A stretch of DNA of 64,000 nucleotides from Siphlonurus alternatus (GCA_949825025.1 OX463788.1:31994878-32058877), one strand, 5' to 3'; shown: positions 50,170 to 63,259, numbered from the stretch's first letter. Numbers and translations are program-made. Notes: generated from the letters alone by a model not told the origin.

Positions 50170-51190
50170 TTCGTTATACATGCCATGCCATCTATATACT
50201 ATTTACTCTTGAATTCCTAACTAAGTACTATACAACTTTGCAATGATGCCATCGGGTATATCTTGTTAATTTAATATATATGTTGCAACAAGTCATATAC
50301 AAACATAAACAAAACACAGGTCATATAGAGAGAAGATGTATACAGATAGAGAAGTTATATACAATAAGTGTATGTATAGAACATTAAATGTAAAATAAAA
50401 TAATGTACTTTCTCAACACATGTTGTAAAGTACATAAAAAATTTAATTACAATACTCATAAAATAATATTCAAATAAATCAATTTTATAGTCTTGGAAAA
50501 AAAAACACACACAATTATAATATAATAATGATGTAAAATAAATATTAATTATTCCGATCATACACAATTATAGTAAAATAATTGGATTTTGTTTTTAGAT
50601 ATGTATATATATTTTTTATGTGCTTGTATTCAGTCAATTATTTAATTTTTTTTAAAAAGAATATGCTACTGAGAAAATAACATTTATAGACGCATTTACA
50701 CTACAATAATAATTATTGATATTGAAGTATTGGGTTTAGGTATAGATCAAGAAAAATTAGCTTTTATGGTCGATGGTTTTAGATTTAGAATAAATTGTTT
50801 GAAGATAATTTACAATTTGAAGATTACTTGTTTTGTTTACAATTTACACCTCACGTGTTAAGCCAGCAACACAAAAGCAAGCACGGACGAGGTGACATGA
50901 TACTGCAGTGCAAACAGCCTGCAGTCATGTTTAATTACTGCGGAGACGTGATTTAGTTTCATCACTATAAACTCTGCTTGGCGTAGACTGCCCCACTTTG
51001 GTGTATACAAAAGTTTAATTTCCTTCTCAACATTCAAGTAATGTGAAAAAAACTTTCGTGAAGTTTCAAGTAGGCATTCTGTGCTTCGATTGCCTCTTCA
51101 TAATTTAATTAAATTTAAATAATTATTTAAGTGCTTGAACACTGTTTACCTGTTAAAAGATATCTAAATTTTCATAAAAGAGTCAACAGT
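50170..51190. other. AT-rich DNA, no gene seen
   Basis: No supported frame or repeat family. Confidence 0.5.
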
Positions 51191-51539
51191 GCTTCTTTTT
51201 TTTCTTCTCTTTTTCTGCTTGCCTTCTCGTTTTCCTCCTTCTCTTAATTTTTTTTTCTTACAAAGTTTAGTTTTTTATTGCCTAATTCTCTTGCCGCTTG
51301 TTAAAAGATCCAAGGAGGGGATGGATTGAATGGAAGGAGGGAAAAACTCTTGGCTTTAATAACTTGTAAGGTTTGACATAAACTGAACATAAACAACTAA
51401 GATTTCTTCTTTAATATTTGTAAGCAATAAATTACAGGGCGGACTTAAGAGACACAGTTACAAAAAAATTATAAGATCCTTTGAAGAAAAAGTTTTCTGT
51501 TTGATAATGTTTTATTTGCTCTTCTTTGGCCATATTTTG

Positions 51540-51790
51540 GATGACAGTTATAGCGCTTCTCATGGCACTCGGGCAATGTGCGGTCGGCCGGGTTGCCTAC
51601 TGGCAAGGGGATGGAGAGAGAGAGAGAGAGAGAGGGTGCGAGTTGCAAGCTCAAGCAAGAAGGTAAGGAAGCGAGCACACTTGAACCTCTTGGCTCGCGG
51701 TATCAGGATTACACGAATTTTTGATCTTTCCTGCCTTCCATATAGTGTCCTGGCTGCTGCTGCTGCTTTCACAATACACCATGCTAATAG
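51540..51790. other. GC island with short (GA)n
   Basis: CGGTCGGCCGGG, a GA run at 51614-51635 and GGCTGCTGCTGCTGC. Frames on both strands overlap across it. Confidence 0.4.
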
Positions 51791-51829
51791 GGCCATATTA
51801 GAGTACTTGTTGTGATTTGCAAACAACAT

Positions 51830-53800
51830 GTAAAGTCTTAAAAAATTACCTTAACTTTAGATTTATAAAATAACTGCATTGATTTTAAATCTTTTTTTAA
51901 CTCCTCTGGTGTATATAAAAATTCAATTAATTAGTGTATGTGAATAAATTAAATTTAAATTTTCCAACCATGGCATTATATAATTATAGCTGTGAGACTT
52001 AAAATTTATAAAAGTTTAAAATAGAAAACTAAATATTAAAAAAAAAGGTTGCATTGGGTGCATGCATACCATTTTTTTTTTAAACATAATATAAGTAATT
52101 TAAATGCAAATTAAATAATTAAATTACGACCGTTACAATAAATCATCTGCTTTTATGATACAGTACTTATTAAATATAATATTAAATATATTTATAAATA
52201 TATTTCATTATGTACATAAATGTAAATGTTAATTATTTATTTTTTTTAATCCTTTTTGCTGCCAACTTGAGAGAACACAATATTATTTCACGTGCAGCAA
52301 TTCTCACGAATAACAAAACATCGCCAACTTCTAAATAAGCACGTTACATTTATATGCTAAGTTGAAACATTGAATTAAAATAAAAGTTTGTATGTAAATA
52401 AAAATAAAAACTTTACTACATTAATTAAATAAATTTGTATGTTAATTTTATTTCTATTGTTTGATTTTGTAAATTTTATCTTGAAAAATCAACACCCAAA
52501 ACTTCGTACATAAAAATCAGATTTACTTTAAAGCTTTAAATATTATAAGTTTTACAACAAACCTACTTCAAAATTAACTATCCTTAACTTTATAGGAACA
52601 ATTTGAAAATACCCCTTGAGGTGGTTTAAGTCTATTATAGTAGTTCCATATTTTACCACATTATATGTATGCAAATAAGCTAAGTTTCAGTAAGGTGTTA
52701 TCAAAGTATGCGGAATATTTGCACTATTAAATCAACCATTGTATACATACATATCACACATGTAAACAAAATTTATTCTGATGGTAGTTATCATCATAAA
52801 AGAGAAAACCCAAAATATCTAATATAAGAGACAGACAATGACAAAATAATAATATATATAATACATATTCTTCATGAAGTGTAAATAGTATGATGTTAAA
52901 GCAAGCGTACCGGATGTGTTACAATAATCTAGTATATTTAATGTCATTTCAAGAAATTTAAACTCGCATGACAAATGCAATGGCTGTAACTATTAAAAGC
53001 GCGGCTCTTGCATGAAGTTACTTACTGTCACCTTGTTTCTAGTTTAAGTCAGTACGAATGTTGTGACAACTTGTCTGAAAATTATATCGGATTGTAGCAA
53101 GAATACATTGTCACCTTGGTGTAAGTTGTTTTGAATTAAACCCGCTTGTATATATAGTATATATATAGGCATCAGCTTACGAGTTCTCAACTTCACTTTT
53201 CTTATGTAAGTAAAGGTTAATCCTCAGTAGCTTCTAATGTAGAGAAACACTACATATAATAATACGAGATTACTTTAATGTAATCTTCAGTTTATTTACT
53301 TAACTTAAAACAAGAGATTTTAAAAAAATATTTTTGTTATGATTTGATGTTTGATATTATCTATTCATAAATTTAAAGATAATAAACAACCTAATTGAAA
53401 TTTCATTCTTAATATCAATTTGTTTTAATTTTCTCAAACCATGCTGCAAAACACAATGTAACGTCGTTATATTCAAGTACAGATTTACTTAAAGAGGAAT
53501 ATTTAACATGACTATGACGTAACAGCGTGTTTAATATCAATTTTGAGGGCACATGTGTTGGAAACTTTAAAAAATATGAGAAGATTTTACTCGAGGTTCA
53601 TGCAATATAATATGCAATACAAAATTATCCATATAATTATACATACATGCAGGAGAATGATTAAAGATGTACTTTTTTTCTCTATTGTGATTTGTTATAG
53701 AGCTATAAACATTTATTTATTCTTTAAATGCAGCGTATTCAGAGACAATAAAATCAAATTAGGCTTTCCATTACATGTGCATTAAAAATTACTGGTTTAA
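51830..53800. other. AT-rich DNA, no gene seen
   Basis: No repeat partner or exon-like segment noticed. Confidence 0.5.
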
Positions 53801-53880
53801 TTTTAAATCAATCACCAAATATTTAACTGTTGCCTTAACTTATAAAATTAAATATTTTCTTCTCTCTCTCTTTTCCCCAG

Positions 53881-54004
53881 TGAGCTTGAAGCTCGCGGGC
53901 GAGGATTGGGTGGGCAGAGAAAATTTGAAAATTTTGACAGTAAATAATTCAAGATCCTTTATCCAAATATGCAATAAAAATTCACGCAATGCAGGTTATT
54001 CTTA
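53881..54004 (+). CDS. Candidate coding exon with very strong acceptor
   Basis: A 25-base pyrimidine tract (TTCTTCTCTCTCTCTTTTCC) ending CCCAG at 53880 precedes a GC-richer stretch that is open in two frames. Frame 1 (entry phase 1): SLKLAGEDWVGRENLKILTV, then NNSRSFIQICNKNSRNAGYS and a stop at 54002-54004. Frame 2 (entry phase 2): ELEARGRGLGGQRKFENF, then DSK and a stop near 53950. Either would make this a terminal exon. A donor-like GTTATT follows GCAATGCAG near 53994. The (CT)-rich tract could also be an unrelated microsatellite. Product unknown. Confidence 0.35.
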
Positions 54005-54102
54005 ACAGGGAGTGAACACATACATAAATTTAACAAACTATCTGCTGTCAAATGCGCGAACTATATTTCTTAAACAAATTACTCGTTACACCTAAAAATA
54101 AT

Positions 54103-54260
54103 GGGTGCGATTCACTAAGCAGTTAGTCAGGTTTCTAACCACGTTTAGCTTAACCACGTTAAACTATACCCTGTTTTACGTGTTAAACCACCTAGTTAAA
54201 CGTGGTTAAGCTAAACGTGGTTAGAAACCTGCATGGCTAACTGCTTCGTGAATCACACCC
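54103..54260. mobile_element. Small foldback family E, copy 4 (best preserved)
   Basis: Arms of about 60 bp: GGGTGCGATTCACTAAGCAG, then GGTTTCTAACCACGTTTAGC, with nearly exact complements. AT at both edges extends the match; no longer target duplication is clear. Confidence 0.85.
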
Positions 54261-54779
54261 ATACTGAAAAAAAAAATATTTATATCGTACGAAAATATGA
54301 ACTTTTGACTTTTGACAGTAAAGTGTAGGCAATTCAATACTCTTCTGGGAGCGATAATTGCGAAACATATAATGTTTATTAAATCCGAGTGTTTGCCCCC
54401 TCGCCTACATGTGCTTACCACTAACCCTGTTTATTTATAATTATATCATATATACATAATTATATATGTAATTAAAATGTCTAAACTGTATACTTTGTAA
54501 AGGGGAGAGGTTCAACTATACGTCTAATATAGATACAATGAACATAAAGTTCCCTTTGATTTTGAAATATGTTTATATAAATTGTAAGCTATATATTAAC
54601 TTATTTAATATTTAACATAAAATTTTTTCAGTGTCAGTAAATTTAAGCACAATCGGATGTTTAAAAATCCCTTGAGCTTTGAAGCTTTGTAATGAAAAAA
54701 AAAAAAAAAAATTAAGCTTAGTTCACCGTAAATTAAGCTGATTGGGTTACTCTTGGGGTTGAGAATAGCCTACTCATAT

Positions 54780-55010
54780 TTTACAATATGCATGCCCACG
54801 CACGCACGTATGCATGCACGCACACACTCACAAGCAAGCACGCTCGCACGCAAGCACGCTCGCATCTTGTCAATGTGTCGCGAGATGCTGGCGTGCTTGA
54901 CAGTTGACGAGAGCCTGCGTAGATCTGTCGGCATGAGGAGTCCGTCACGGTGGCGTGACGACCGTGTGTGTGCTAGTAGCAGCAGCAGCCCCATATACAC
55001 CTCAAGACAA
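54780..55010. other. GC island of alternating purine-pyrimidine and spaced GC
   Basis: CACGCACGCACGTATGCATG, then CAAGCAAGCACGCTCGCACG, ending AGCAGCAGCAGCC. Such alternating CA/CG sequence can adopt Z-DNA. Frames on both strands mirror the repeats. Confidence 0.45.
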
Positions 55011-55019
55011 AACAAACAT

Positions 55020-55149
55020 ACGATACAATTTTTCTGATTATTTTATACAATTTTTTCTTACAAGAAAACTTAATCTCCATTTGTTTGTATGGAGAGAAAA
55101 TTTTCTTGCAAGGAAAAATTGTATACAATAATCAGAAAAATTGTATCGT
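55020..55149. mobile_element. Foldback element with 60-bp arms
   Basis: CGATACAATTTTTCTGATTA at the outer edge and its exact complement at the other; inner parts CAAGAAAACTTAATCTCCAT and ATGGAGAGAAAATTTTCTTG. The loop is about 9 bp. It abuts the island just upstream. Confidence 0.75.
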
Positions 55150-55159
55150 GTAATATTGG

Positions 55160-56790
55160 CCTTACCTGTTTGTAGGCGTCCTCACGTCCTCACGCACATT
55201 CACAGTCTGTAGAAATGTTTCGAACTTGAACGTTTTGGGCCTGGGCCAATGCTCTTCTTACCTCTCACAAATTTCATTATATACTCTATATAACGTCTCG
55301 TTGGAGTAGGGGCAAGTAAATTAGTCACAGGGTTAGTTTTGTTTCAAGGTGTATATACTGTGTGTACATGATCATAACTATACGTATAAGCTGCTTATAA
55401 GCACCCACCACAACGGTTTATTCAAATATTTGCTTTTCGTGCTCCTCAAGATATAGGTAAACAGTAAAACTTGAACGTAAAAAAAAAAATAAATAAAAAA
55501 AAAAATAGATTATTTATACATAAAATATGATATTTTTGTGTATTATGTTAAATAATATTTATATTATGTTCAATTATAAACATAAACTGTGAAATATGAA
55601 ACTTGAAAAAATGTATAATTTTATTTTTATAATATTATAAGCTACTTACTTTCATGAAAAATAAATATAATGAGTTTATTATTTTATATTCAACAACACT
55701 GGTTGTGATGGCTGTAGCAATATCGTATGTATAAAACCTGTAAAAATATCATTAATTAATTTTGCTGAAATATTTGTACAAAAGTGTTTGAAAATACAAT
55801 TTTATTAAAACAAATGAACACACTTCTTTTATTGCCGATATGTCGGTTCTTCTTGAAAAGTGAAGAAGGGTTATCTGGACTTAAATACATTTTGAAATAT
55901 CAACTTAAGAATGATTACATTTACATTCCAAAGAAAAATTATTACACTTCTCTTTAGATTGAAATTTAATTATTAAATTATAAGACATTTAGTTAATTAT
56001 TGTCTTAACTATTTCTCAATACAAAAATTCTTAAAAATTAAGTTCATTAGTAGTTGGTTCATTATTTGACGTTCCTTAATTATTTCCGGCCTACAAATGG
56101 TACAGGTATTGTGTTTTACGGTGAGACAAGAGCAGCCCTCGATTCATAAAGGGTATATATATATATATATATAAATATATATATATTATATAAATATATA
56201 TAGGTAGGTGTAGGTTCTATCATTGCTTGTTATGTCTGTAAACGAGGGTCGAAGAACCGCATGCTACACTACACACTACTCGATCGACGTTTCCGCAACC
56301 TACTTACTTTTATGAATAACATTCTTATATATAATATAAAGCGACTAAACTATATTTACTATATAAATATACTTTATAAAGGTATAGAGAATTTCATGAT
56401 ACATCTAATCAATTGTGATCGTAGTTTACAACGTCAACAAACGTATTCAGTCACAAGTGCTTTCGTTTTTCTTCTACTTTTCCAAAGAGTAAAGGACCTT
56501 TATAATATATACTTTCAAAGAAATAGTATTTAATCTTAAAATGATGATTTTTTTCTATAATTGAAATAATTAATAATTATTATCAAGTAATTAATTTTTT
56601 TAATTTTAAGGCTTATTAAGTCAATAAATTGGCTGTAATATTTAGCCAAGATATTTAATATCATACTATTATATATCATAGAATATACAAGCAAATAAAT
56701 TTCAATTAACTAACGTAAAGTTTTGGTGAAATGGCCGTTGAATGAAGCGTTAACTTATGATGAAATAATGTAGATATATACGTAGATGGA
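55160..56790. other. AT-rich DNA, no supported gene
   Basis: Contains TA-rich runs near 56155-56205 and a GC-richer patch near 55170-55260. Confidence 0.45.
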
Positions 56791-56799
56791 ACCTTTGGG

Positions 56800-57200
56800 A
56801 CGTGGTAGGCAAACAAGATTATTCTACGTTGATTCAAGCAAGCAAGGTCGGTTTTGATCTCTCTTTACTTGAGCTTTGCTGCCTTCCTCCTGCCACACCT
56901 CTACCATGTTCACTTTGCTATATCACTATATACAAGCTGCCGTGCTGCTGTACTGTGACGTGGGGTTGGCCGGCCGGTGACAGTGAGAGGTTGAAGTTAT
57001 CAATAAGTGAGGAGGTGACTGCAGGTCTCCCTCCAGCAAGTTCTTGGGAGAGACCAACCCTCTCTTTTGGCTACTAAAGTGGCAGCAATTCATTCTGTGC
57101 GTGGGGAGTCTGTCACCAGAACTGGGGATGAATTCTCAGGAAAAGGGTCAGTAACTACCCTCCGGTATCTTTACACAACGCAGCCCGCAGCCACCATAAA
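56800..57200. other. GC island
   Basis: TGGCCGGCCGGTGACAGTG and CTGCCGTGCTGCTGTACTG. Two overlapping plus-strand frames (56802-57077, 57067-57270) show no domain. This is the strongest place to test for a small gene missed by eye. Confidence 0.35.
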
Positions 57201-57345
57201 AATAGTATATCTATATTTAAAATCTCATCTTATGTCTTTGATAAATTATTATAATATTAAACAGAACTGAGAGTTTCAGTATATAATATTATCAATAAAT
57301 AATGTTGGAAGATAAATTTTAAAATGTGTTTATTTATTTAAAAAA

Positions 57346-57683
57346 GACAACATTTATGAAAAAATTTCATTGTAGAAATGAATAGAGGGTACAAAATTAT
57401 GCTTCTATGTTTTTTTTTTTTCAGATTTTTTTGAGATAACAGAATAATTTTTAAATAATTATTGAAAGTGTGACCCTCCCCCCCTGGAGGCGTCAATAGG
57501 CGTCTAGTCCCCATTTTTTTTTTTTTTTTTTGTAAGGATTCAGGGGTGCTAACTTAATTTACAGAACTTTCAATAATTATTTAAAAATAGTTTTGGTTCT
57601 AAAAAAAATTTGAAAAAATTCAGAGTAGCATAATTTGGTACCCTCTATTCATTTCTGCAATAAAAAATTTCATGAAGGTTGTC
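57346..57683. mobile_element. Foldback family D, diverged copy 4
   Basis: Outer ends GACAACATTTATGAAAAAAT and the complement of GGACAACCTTCATGAAATTT; inner AGAAATGAATAGAGGGTAC and TTATTGAAAGT blocks correspond to family D, but the outermost TGGAGTATCGACC is replaced. A subfamily. A poly-T run is at 57514-57531. Confidence 0.7.
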
Positions 57684-58024
57684 CATTGTACAAAATTTAT
57701 TTAGTAAAATTTAATAAAGAAGTTGTTTTTTCTGGTTATCTTTTTTTTTTCGTTTTCTTTTTATTCTTTTTAATTTAAATATTTATTATTTATATTTATA
57801 GAACTGAACTTGTGTGTATGTTTTTTTTTCTTGTTTTTAACATATAGAGAAAATGATAAGAGAGTTTGTGTCATGACGTAACTTTTTGTTTACTATTTTT
57901 TTTCCATATTTTTTTTTTAATTGTATTTTTATATAAAAATATTTACAATTTTCATTACATCATATTATAGCTTTATTAGTTTTCTTATTTCATGCTGAAG
58001 TCTACAATATTATATTCTTTCCAG

Positions 58025-58063
58025 AAACTTCACAACAACTGTTGACTGCGCGTCTCATCAAAG
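58025..58063 (+). CDS. Candidate 39-bp coding microexon
   Basis: Acceptor TATTATATTCTTTCCAG (ending 58024) and donor ATCAAAG followed by GTAATG. Two of three frames are open: TSQQLLTARLIK (phase 1 in and out) and NFTTTVDCASHQ (phase 2 in and out). Its length is a multiple of three, so it could be skipped without a frameshift. GC is higher than both flanks. Product unknown. Confidence 0.3.
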
Positions 58064-58349
58064 GTAATGAAAATATTTATTATTATTATTAAATTTATTA
58101 ATTTCTGTTATAGCACCTGAATGTTTTATAATAATTTATAATTTATGGTGGAAAAAAAATCATGACATACTTTAAAAGAATTTTCTAATAATTCTCATTT
58201 TATTTATATTTTTAATATATAATGTGATAATGTCAGACAAGTTTATAAAACTTCCAATTATAGCTGAAATTACGCTATATTAATGTAGATATCACAAATA
58301 TCTAGGTTACCACACTAATTTAACGAGCATGCAATTTTACACTTGAGCT

Positions 58350-58797
58350 TTTATCATTTGAACCACAGACTCCGTTGGCTGTCACAGCATGAATGTTGTT
58401 GTTAATTGTGCATTGCTAGTAGCTAGGCAAGCATAGCAGGCGAGCGTGAGGGCTAGCGGGCGAGCGACGAGCAAGTATAGTATTAGTACACAAGTCATAC
58501 AGCAGCAGCACATCAACTAGATCAGTATATTGCGCGAGCAAACCGCGTCACAAATGACAGGGATCAGCAAGGCTGCTGCATGATGTGGTTGGCAGCAGCT
58601 AGACATGATACATGCACAGTCACACAGCTGCTCTTCACTAGCTAACTGCTACTGCATTACCAGACAGCCGTCATCGATAGTGTGTCCACGTGGCAGCGCG
58701 GACGCCTTGCCGGTGTCAATTCTGCTTGCGTTGTGGTGTTGCTTGTCCTCTCTCACTGCCCTGCTGGGTCATCCATACTCTCGAGTGATAAGAAGAT

Positions 58798-58890
<93 letters not shown>

Positions 58891-59045
58891 TGTGCACTGT
58901 ACTATTGCACCAAATTATTATTGTTATTATTTTTACCTTGTCCACTCTTCCTTTCCACTTTTATTCTCGCTTGATGCTCAATGAATTTTTATTTGACCTC
59001 ACGCCTGCAGTACATCGCAGCCTAGACAAAATAATGTAAGTAGCA
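58350..59045. other. GC island with spaced GC and (CT)n
   Basis: GGCAAGCATAGCAGGCGAGC, GCTAGCGGGCGAGCGACGAG (about 58452-58471) and CAGCAGCAGC, then a (CT)n array. The 144- and 100-codon plus-strand frames run through the array and read SLSLSL there; they lack domains. Confidence 0.45.
58807..58890. repeat. (CT)n microsatellite
   Basis: About 37 CT units with one interruption near 58881. Confidence 0.97.
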
Positions 59046-59638
59046 AGCACTATAGGCTAAGATGATGATGATTTTGATGGTATAAAGTACTTACTAACTT
59101 GCTCGCTCGCTTCTAGTCATTATATTGACCTAATTAAAAAATATATTATATACAATATAAGAGGTTGAAGCTGAACCATAGTTAGCTTCATATATACATC
59201 TCATTTTATATTATATCTAAAAGTAACTTTGTAGCACTATTAAAGAAGGAGGAATTATTCTCCCTTATCTTCACAAGTTTGCAACCAGGTTTATTGCCTC
59301 ATATGCCTGCACATGCATCTTGCTAGCCTAGCAGAATTACAAGATAACCTAGATTAAAGGCCAGCTTCTGAAGACTGTTACAGAAATGTATTGTTCTTGA
59401 GGTCACGGTTTGCCAAAGACTTACGGCGATGTCATCTTACGGTCTAATTGTTAAATGTTATGAAAACGAATACCACAGATAGAGCATGCACATATTTATA
59501 TATTTTTTTAAAAATACGCGTTTTTTTTTTTTTTTTCAACTGCTACTAGTGATGATAAGGTATGATGTTTAATATGCAATATGCATGTGTTTAAAAAAAA
59601 TAAACTGTAATGTACTTATTTAATTTAAAGTTTTAAAG

Positions 59639-59776
59639 GGGCATTCACAAAGCCCTAAGGCCACATTTAGGGCTCGATAATTTAAAGCCTGATTTTAGGC
59701 ATGCTTTTTAGACCCAAAATTTCTGGTCTTAAATTATCGAGCCCTAAATGTGGCCTTAAGGCTTTGTGAATGCCTC
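59639..59776. mobile_element. hAT-like MITE with long hairpin arms
   Basis: Flanked by an 8-bp direct repeat TTTTAAAG (59631-59638 and 59777-59784). Arms of about 52 bp: GGGCATTCACAAAGCCCTAA, then CACATTTAGGGCTCGATAAT, with nearly exact complements. The tips resemble those of family E (GGGTGCGATTCAC), hinting at related transposases. Confidence 0.9.
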
Positions 59777-60060
59777 TTTTAAAGACTGCTATCCAAAGAA
59801 TTGTAAAAAAAAAGACAGTTCATACAGTAAAAAAATAATTAAAATAATAAATTGTTGAATCGATATTTTTAATTATGAACAAAAAGTATATTTTACGGTA
59901 CAGGATAAAAATATCTCAAGTTCACTTTATTAAAAGGAAGCGACCTTCAATTAATTTCGGCAACTCTCCCACCTTCTTTCTTCCTCTACTCGCCATTCTT
60001 TAAGTTTAAGAGATAATTCTGATGCCAGTTTACTCTGACAGTTTTCACGTTTGTGAATAC

Positions 60061-60172
60061 CAGGGGCGGATCCAGCGCGCGGCTCTGAGGGAGGAGGGGG
60101 GGTGCCCTATCCTGCAATGTTAAATATGGGGTGATTGCCCCATCGCCCCCCCCCCCCTTGGATCCGCGCCTG
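60061..60172. mobile_element. hAT-like MITE, second copy of the 8202-8373 family
   Basis: Ends CAGGGGCGGATCCAG and GGATCCGCGCCTG, flanked by exact 8-bp duplications GTGAATAC (60053-60060 and 60173-60180). The interior is G-rich, then C-rich, as in the first copy. Confidence 0.93.
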
Positions 60173-60889
60173 GTGAATACTTTGATAGTTTACACCAATG
60201 TGGGTGGCAATCATGTGGAATAAAGTGGTATTAATTGCCTGTAGGTTACACTCAATAAGGGATGCAATATAATGATGCTTATATAATTACTGTTTTAATT
60301 ATTTGCTACTCTCATCATTCCCACCATAATCCCCACTGTGTGTAAATATAAATATAATCTATAATATTTAGAGATAGCTTTATTTGTTTTCCTTTCGCCG
60401 CAGAAAACGTTTGTATTGAAATTAAACTATATATATAGAAACTACTATTACGATCTCTTTGATAAGTAATACAATAATCAGATATGATTATATACCCCCA
60501 TTGTATGAATTCCTCGAAGTAGAAATAAACATAATTTTAAAATATCTATGTTAATATAATTTATTTTCAAATATGTGATAGTAAAATTGTGTTAATTAAT
60601 AGACTTTATTAAATTTTTCCACTTCTAGTTGCATACTGCAATTTTTATGCGATGCAATTCAATTTTAATTTTAGCACTTCGTAATGCAGTGCAGTCATTT
60701 ACTTTATTTAACAGCAAGTTCTTAATTGACAAATTCTGTCCTTTTATTTCCTTTGTAATTTCTTTCTATTTTGTCAAAATAAGTGTAACAGCAAGTACAC
60801 TCTGCACCAATCGCTTGTCCCACACTTAACAACTAGCTCTGTACACTAATTTTGAAGCTCATTAATTCTAATCTAACTTTAATTGCAGT

Positions 60890-61080
60890 GAGTTTCTTAA
60901 TAAATTATCAAATTATATGGGTGAATGAACACTTTTCAGTGAATGGACTGCTCAGCAATCTTTTTTATTTGCCCCATGGGCCTTTATTTGTAAATTCTAT
61001 TTTGACTATAATATATATTTGTTATACGAGTATTATTGTATTGTGCCCATGAAAGAGATAATAAAATAAAAATAAAAATA
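60890..61080 (+). mobile_element. Possible LINE 3' UTR with AAATA tail
   Basis: CCCCATGGGCC (60972) and TGCCCATGAAAGAGATAATA, then AAATA repeats (61056-61082). This layout is common at the 3' end of LINEs, but no reverse transcriptase motif is seen in the frames upstream (60629-61052). Confidence 0.3.
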
Positions 61081-61289
61081 AATTATGTTGAGTACATAAT
61101 TATTATTCAAGGTCTTAAAACTTCATATCCTCTTGACAATTTTCTTGTTACTAGTTAGTATTGGTTCTTCTAAACAACACAAATTATAATAATAATATAA
61201 TAAGTTGTATAAAAAAACGTGCAATTCATTTTATATACTTCAATGACTATGAATGCTATAAAACAATCTAAAGCTGTAAAAACAAAATG

Positions 61290-61495
<206 letters not shown>

Positions 61496-61499
61496 CGAA

Positions 61500-62510
61500 A
61501 TATGCCAAATTGAACTACAAATATTTGTAATAAAAGTATTAATATCAAAGGTTTCATTCCATTATTGTGATAAATATTACTGTTGAAAGTGATGTCCCAC
61601 ATCTCTAAATATAACTGAATCTTGATAAGAAAAAAAAAAAAAAATGGGAAAAATACTCTTGCTTGCCTGCTCGCTCTTTGATGTAGTAGTTTCTGATGGA
61701 AAAAAGTTGATCTTATCATTGACTACAGAGATATAGTATTAAATATATGTTCAGTAAAAAAAACTTAACTATCGAATTGTCATCACACGGGTCGGGATTG
61801 AGTGACTAAAAAATTTTATAAAAAATAATAATAATATTTACATTTCACCTTTATATAATATTATTTGTGAGAATTTGTTCTTATTCGGCACCACTTGAGA
61901 ACACATTAACGGTAGTAAATTTATTATATATTTTCAATGTATGCTACCTATATTGTGTGTGTATATATACAACAATAAGTAGATCAGCAAGCACAATTAA
62001 ATGTTCACCAGGTGGGTGGTTCTGTTGAAAAACAAAAAAAGCGAGCAAGCAAGTCATGGTGAGTGATAACTGTGGAAGCTAAGGGAAAATTTTTCACTAT
62101 AATATATTATTGAGTTTCATGCAAGTCACGTACTCATTTAGAGACCGGGAATGTGGCGTCACTTCTCTTTCCCCCAAATTGCTCTCCTTTTAAGAATGCC
62201 TTTAAATTAAAGACATTTAAGCGAGTTAAGTGATGACCAACTAAATATAAAAAGAAATTAAAGTGAAGAGATCATTATTATTTTTATTTATAGCATTTTA
62301 AAAAGTTAATAAGTTCGCTCAACTAATTATACCTTATTAATTATTAATTACTTTAACAGTTTTAAATAACAACTATAAAATTATCACAACATTTTTTTGA
62401 CGAAATATTATTTTAAAAAGTATAAATTTTTATTATTACCACCTTTAAATTTCTCTACTAAATTATTAATTATCCCACTCTGATGATTTTCACAATAAAT
62501 TTCACTCGTT
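61500..62510. other. AT-rich DNA, no gene seen
   Basis: Short spaced-GC tokens (CTTGCTTGCCTGCTCGCTC near 61660; GCGAGCAAGCAAG near 62041) in otherwise AT-rich sequence. Confidence 0.45.
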
Positions 62511-62515
62511 ATTTT

Positions 62516-62517
<2 letters not shown>

Positions 62518-62571
<54 letters not shown>
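62518..62571. repeat. (TA)n microsatellite, about 27 units
   Basis: Uninterrupted TA, about 65 bp upstream of family B copy 3. Confidence 0.95.
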
Positions 62572-62573
<2 letters not shown>

Positions 62574-62636
62574 GTTGTTTGTTTAAATTTCAAATGCACT
62601 ATTTCTTGCAACTAAAATTTTGTACAGAAATGTTAA

Positions 62637-62960
62637 CGATTAATCTCAGTTACTGCTGGAGTCAAATAATATTTCCCTGCAAACGAATCGAATGAAATAA
62701 ATTTTAAAAAATCGAGAATGTTCTAAAACTTAATCACTTATGGTTTCAGCAAATTCAGTCTTGCAGTTTTCTTACAACAGCTTCATTTCCGGTTTTCGTC
62801 CGTAAGGCCAATGTTAAACTTCAACCTCAGTTTTCAAAAAACTGATAAAACAGATTCAAAATTTGTTTGCCACCTATTGATGGTGAGTTCTAAGTCCCCT
62901 GCAAATCTTGTTGCATTCAGGCGGTACGATTGTGAGATATCAATCTACTGAGATTCATCC
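62637..62960 (+). mobile_element. TTAA-flanked inverted-repeat family B, copy 3
   Basis: TTAA (62633-62636), then CGATTAATCTCAG; right end CTGAGATTCATCC, then TTAA (62961-62964). The interior matches 2195-2538 with the CCACCTATTGAT and AAGGCCAATGTTAAACTTC blocks. This is the copy with the clearest TTAA on both sides. Confidence 0.8.
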
Positions 62961-63259
62961 TTAAATAAAAAAAAAAATATAATCGTAAGTATATTTTAAA
63001 ATTCTCACATTATATTGGTGACAACAGTATTTATTTTATTTATTTTTTTCCTTTTTAAACATTTTTTTTCCCCACCGTTCAGAACGAAATTATTTGTAAA
63101 TCTACATATGTTTTTCTTTCATCTTTTATATCAATAAATATAATTATATTTTATTTTTTTTTTTCAAAATTAATTTATAACGTTGATTGAAATACCGAAA
63201 ATTAATTACGCATGTGTGCTAATGTGTTCATAATCAACCACATAATTTGTATACGTAAC

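Noticed and set aside
58605..59039. 144-codon plus-strand frame with a serine-leucine repeat
   Set aside because: The middle is the CT array and the two sides show no domain; similar SL or RE frames occur at every CT/GA array.
60629..61052. Two plus-strand frames upstream of an AAATA tail as LINE protein
   Set aside because: No reverse transcriptase, RNase H or zinc-knuckle motif could be seen; only the 3' UTR-like end is listed, at low confidence.
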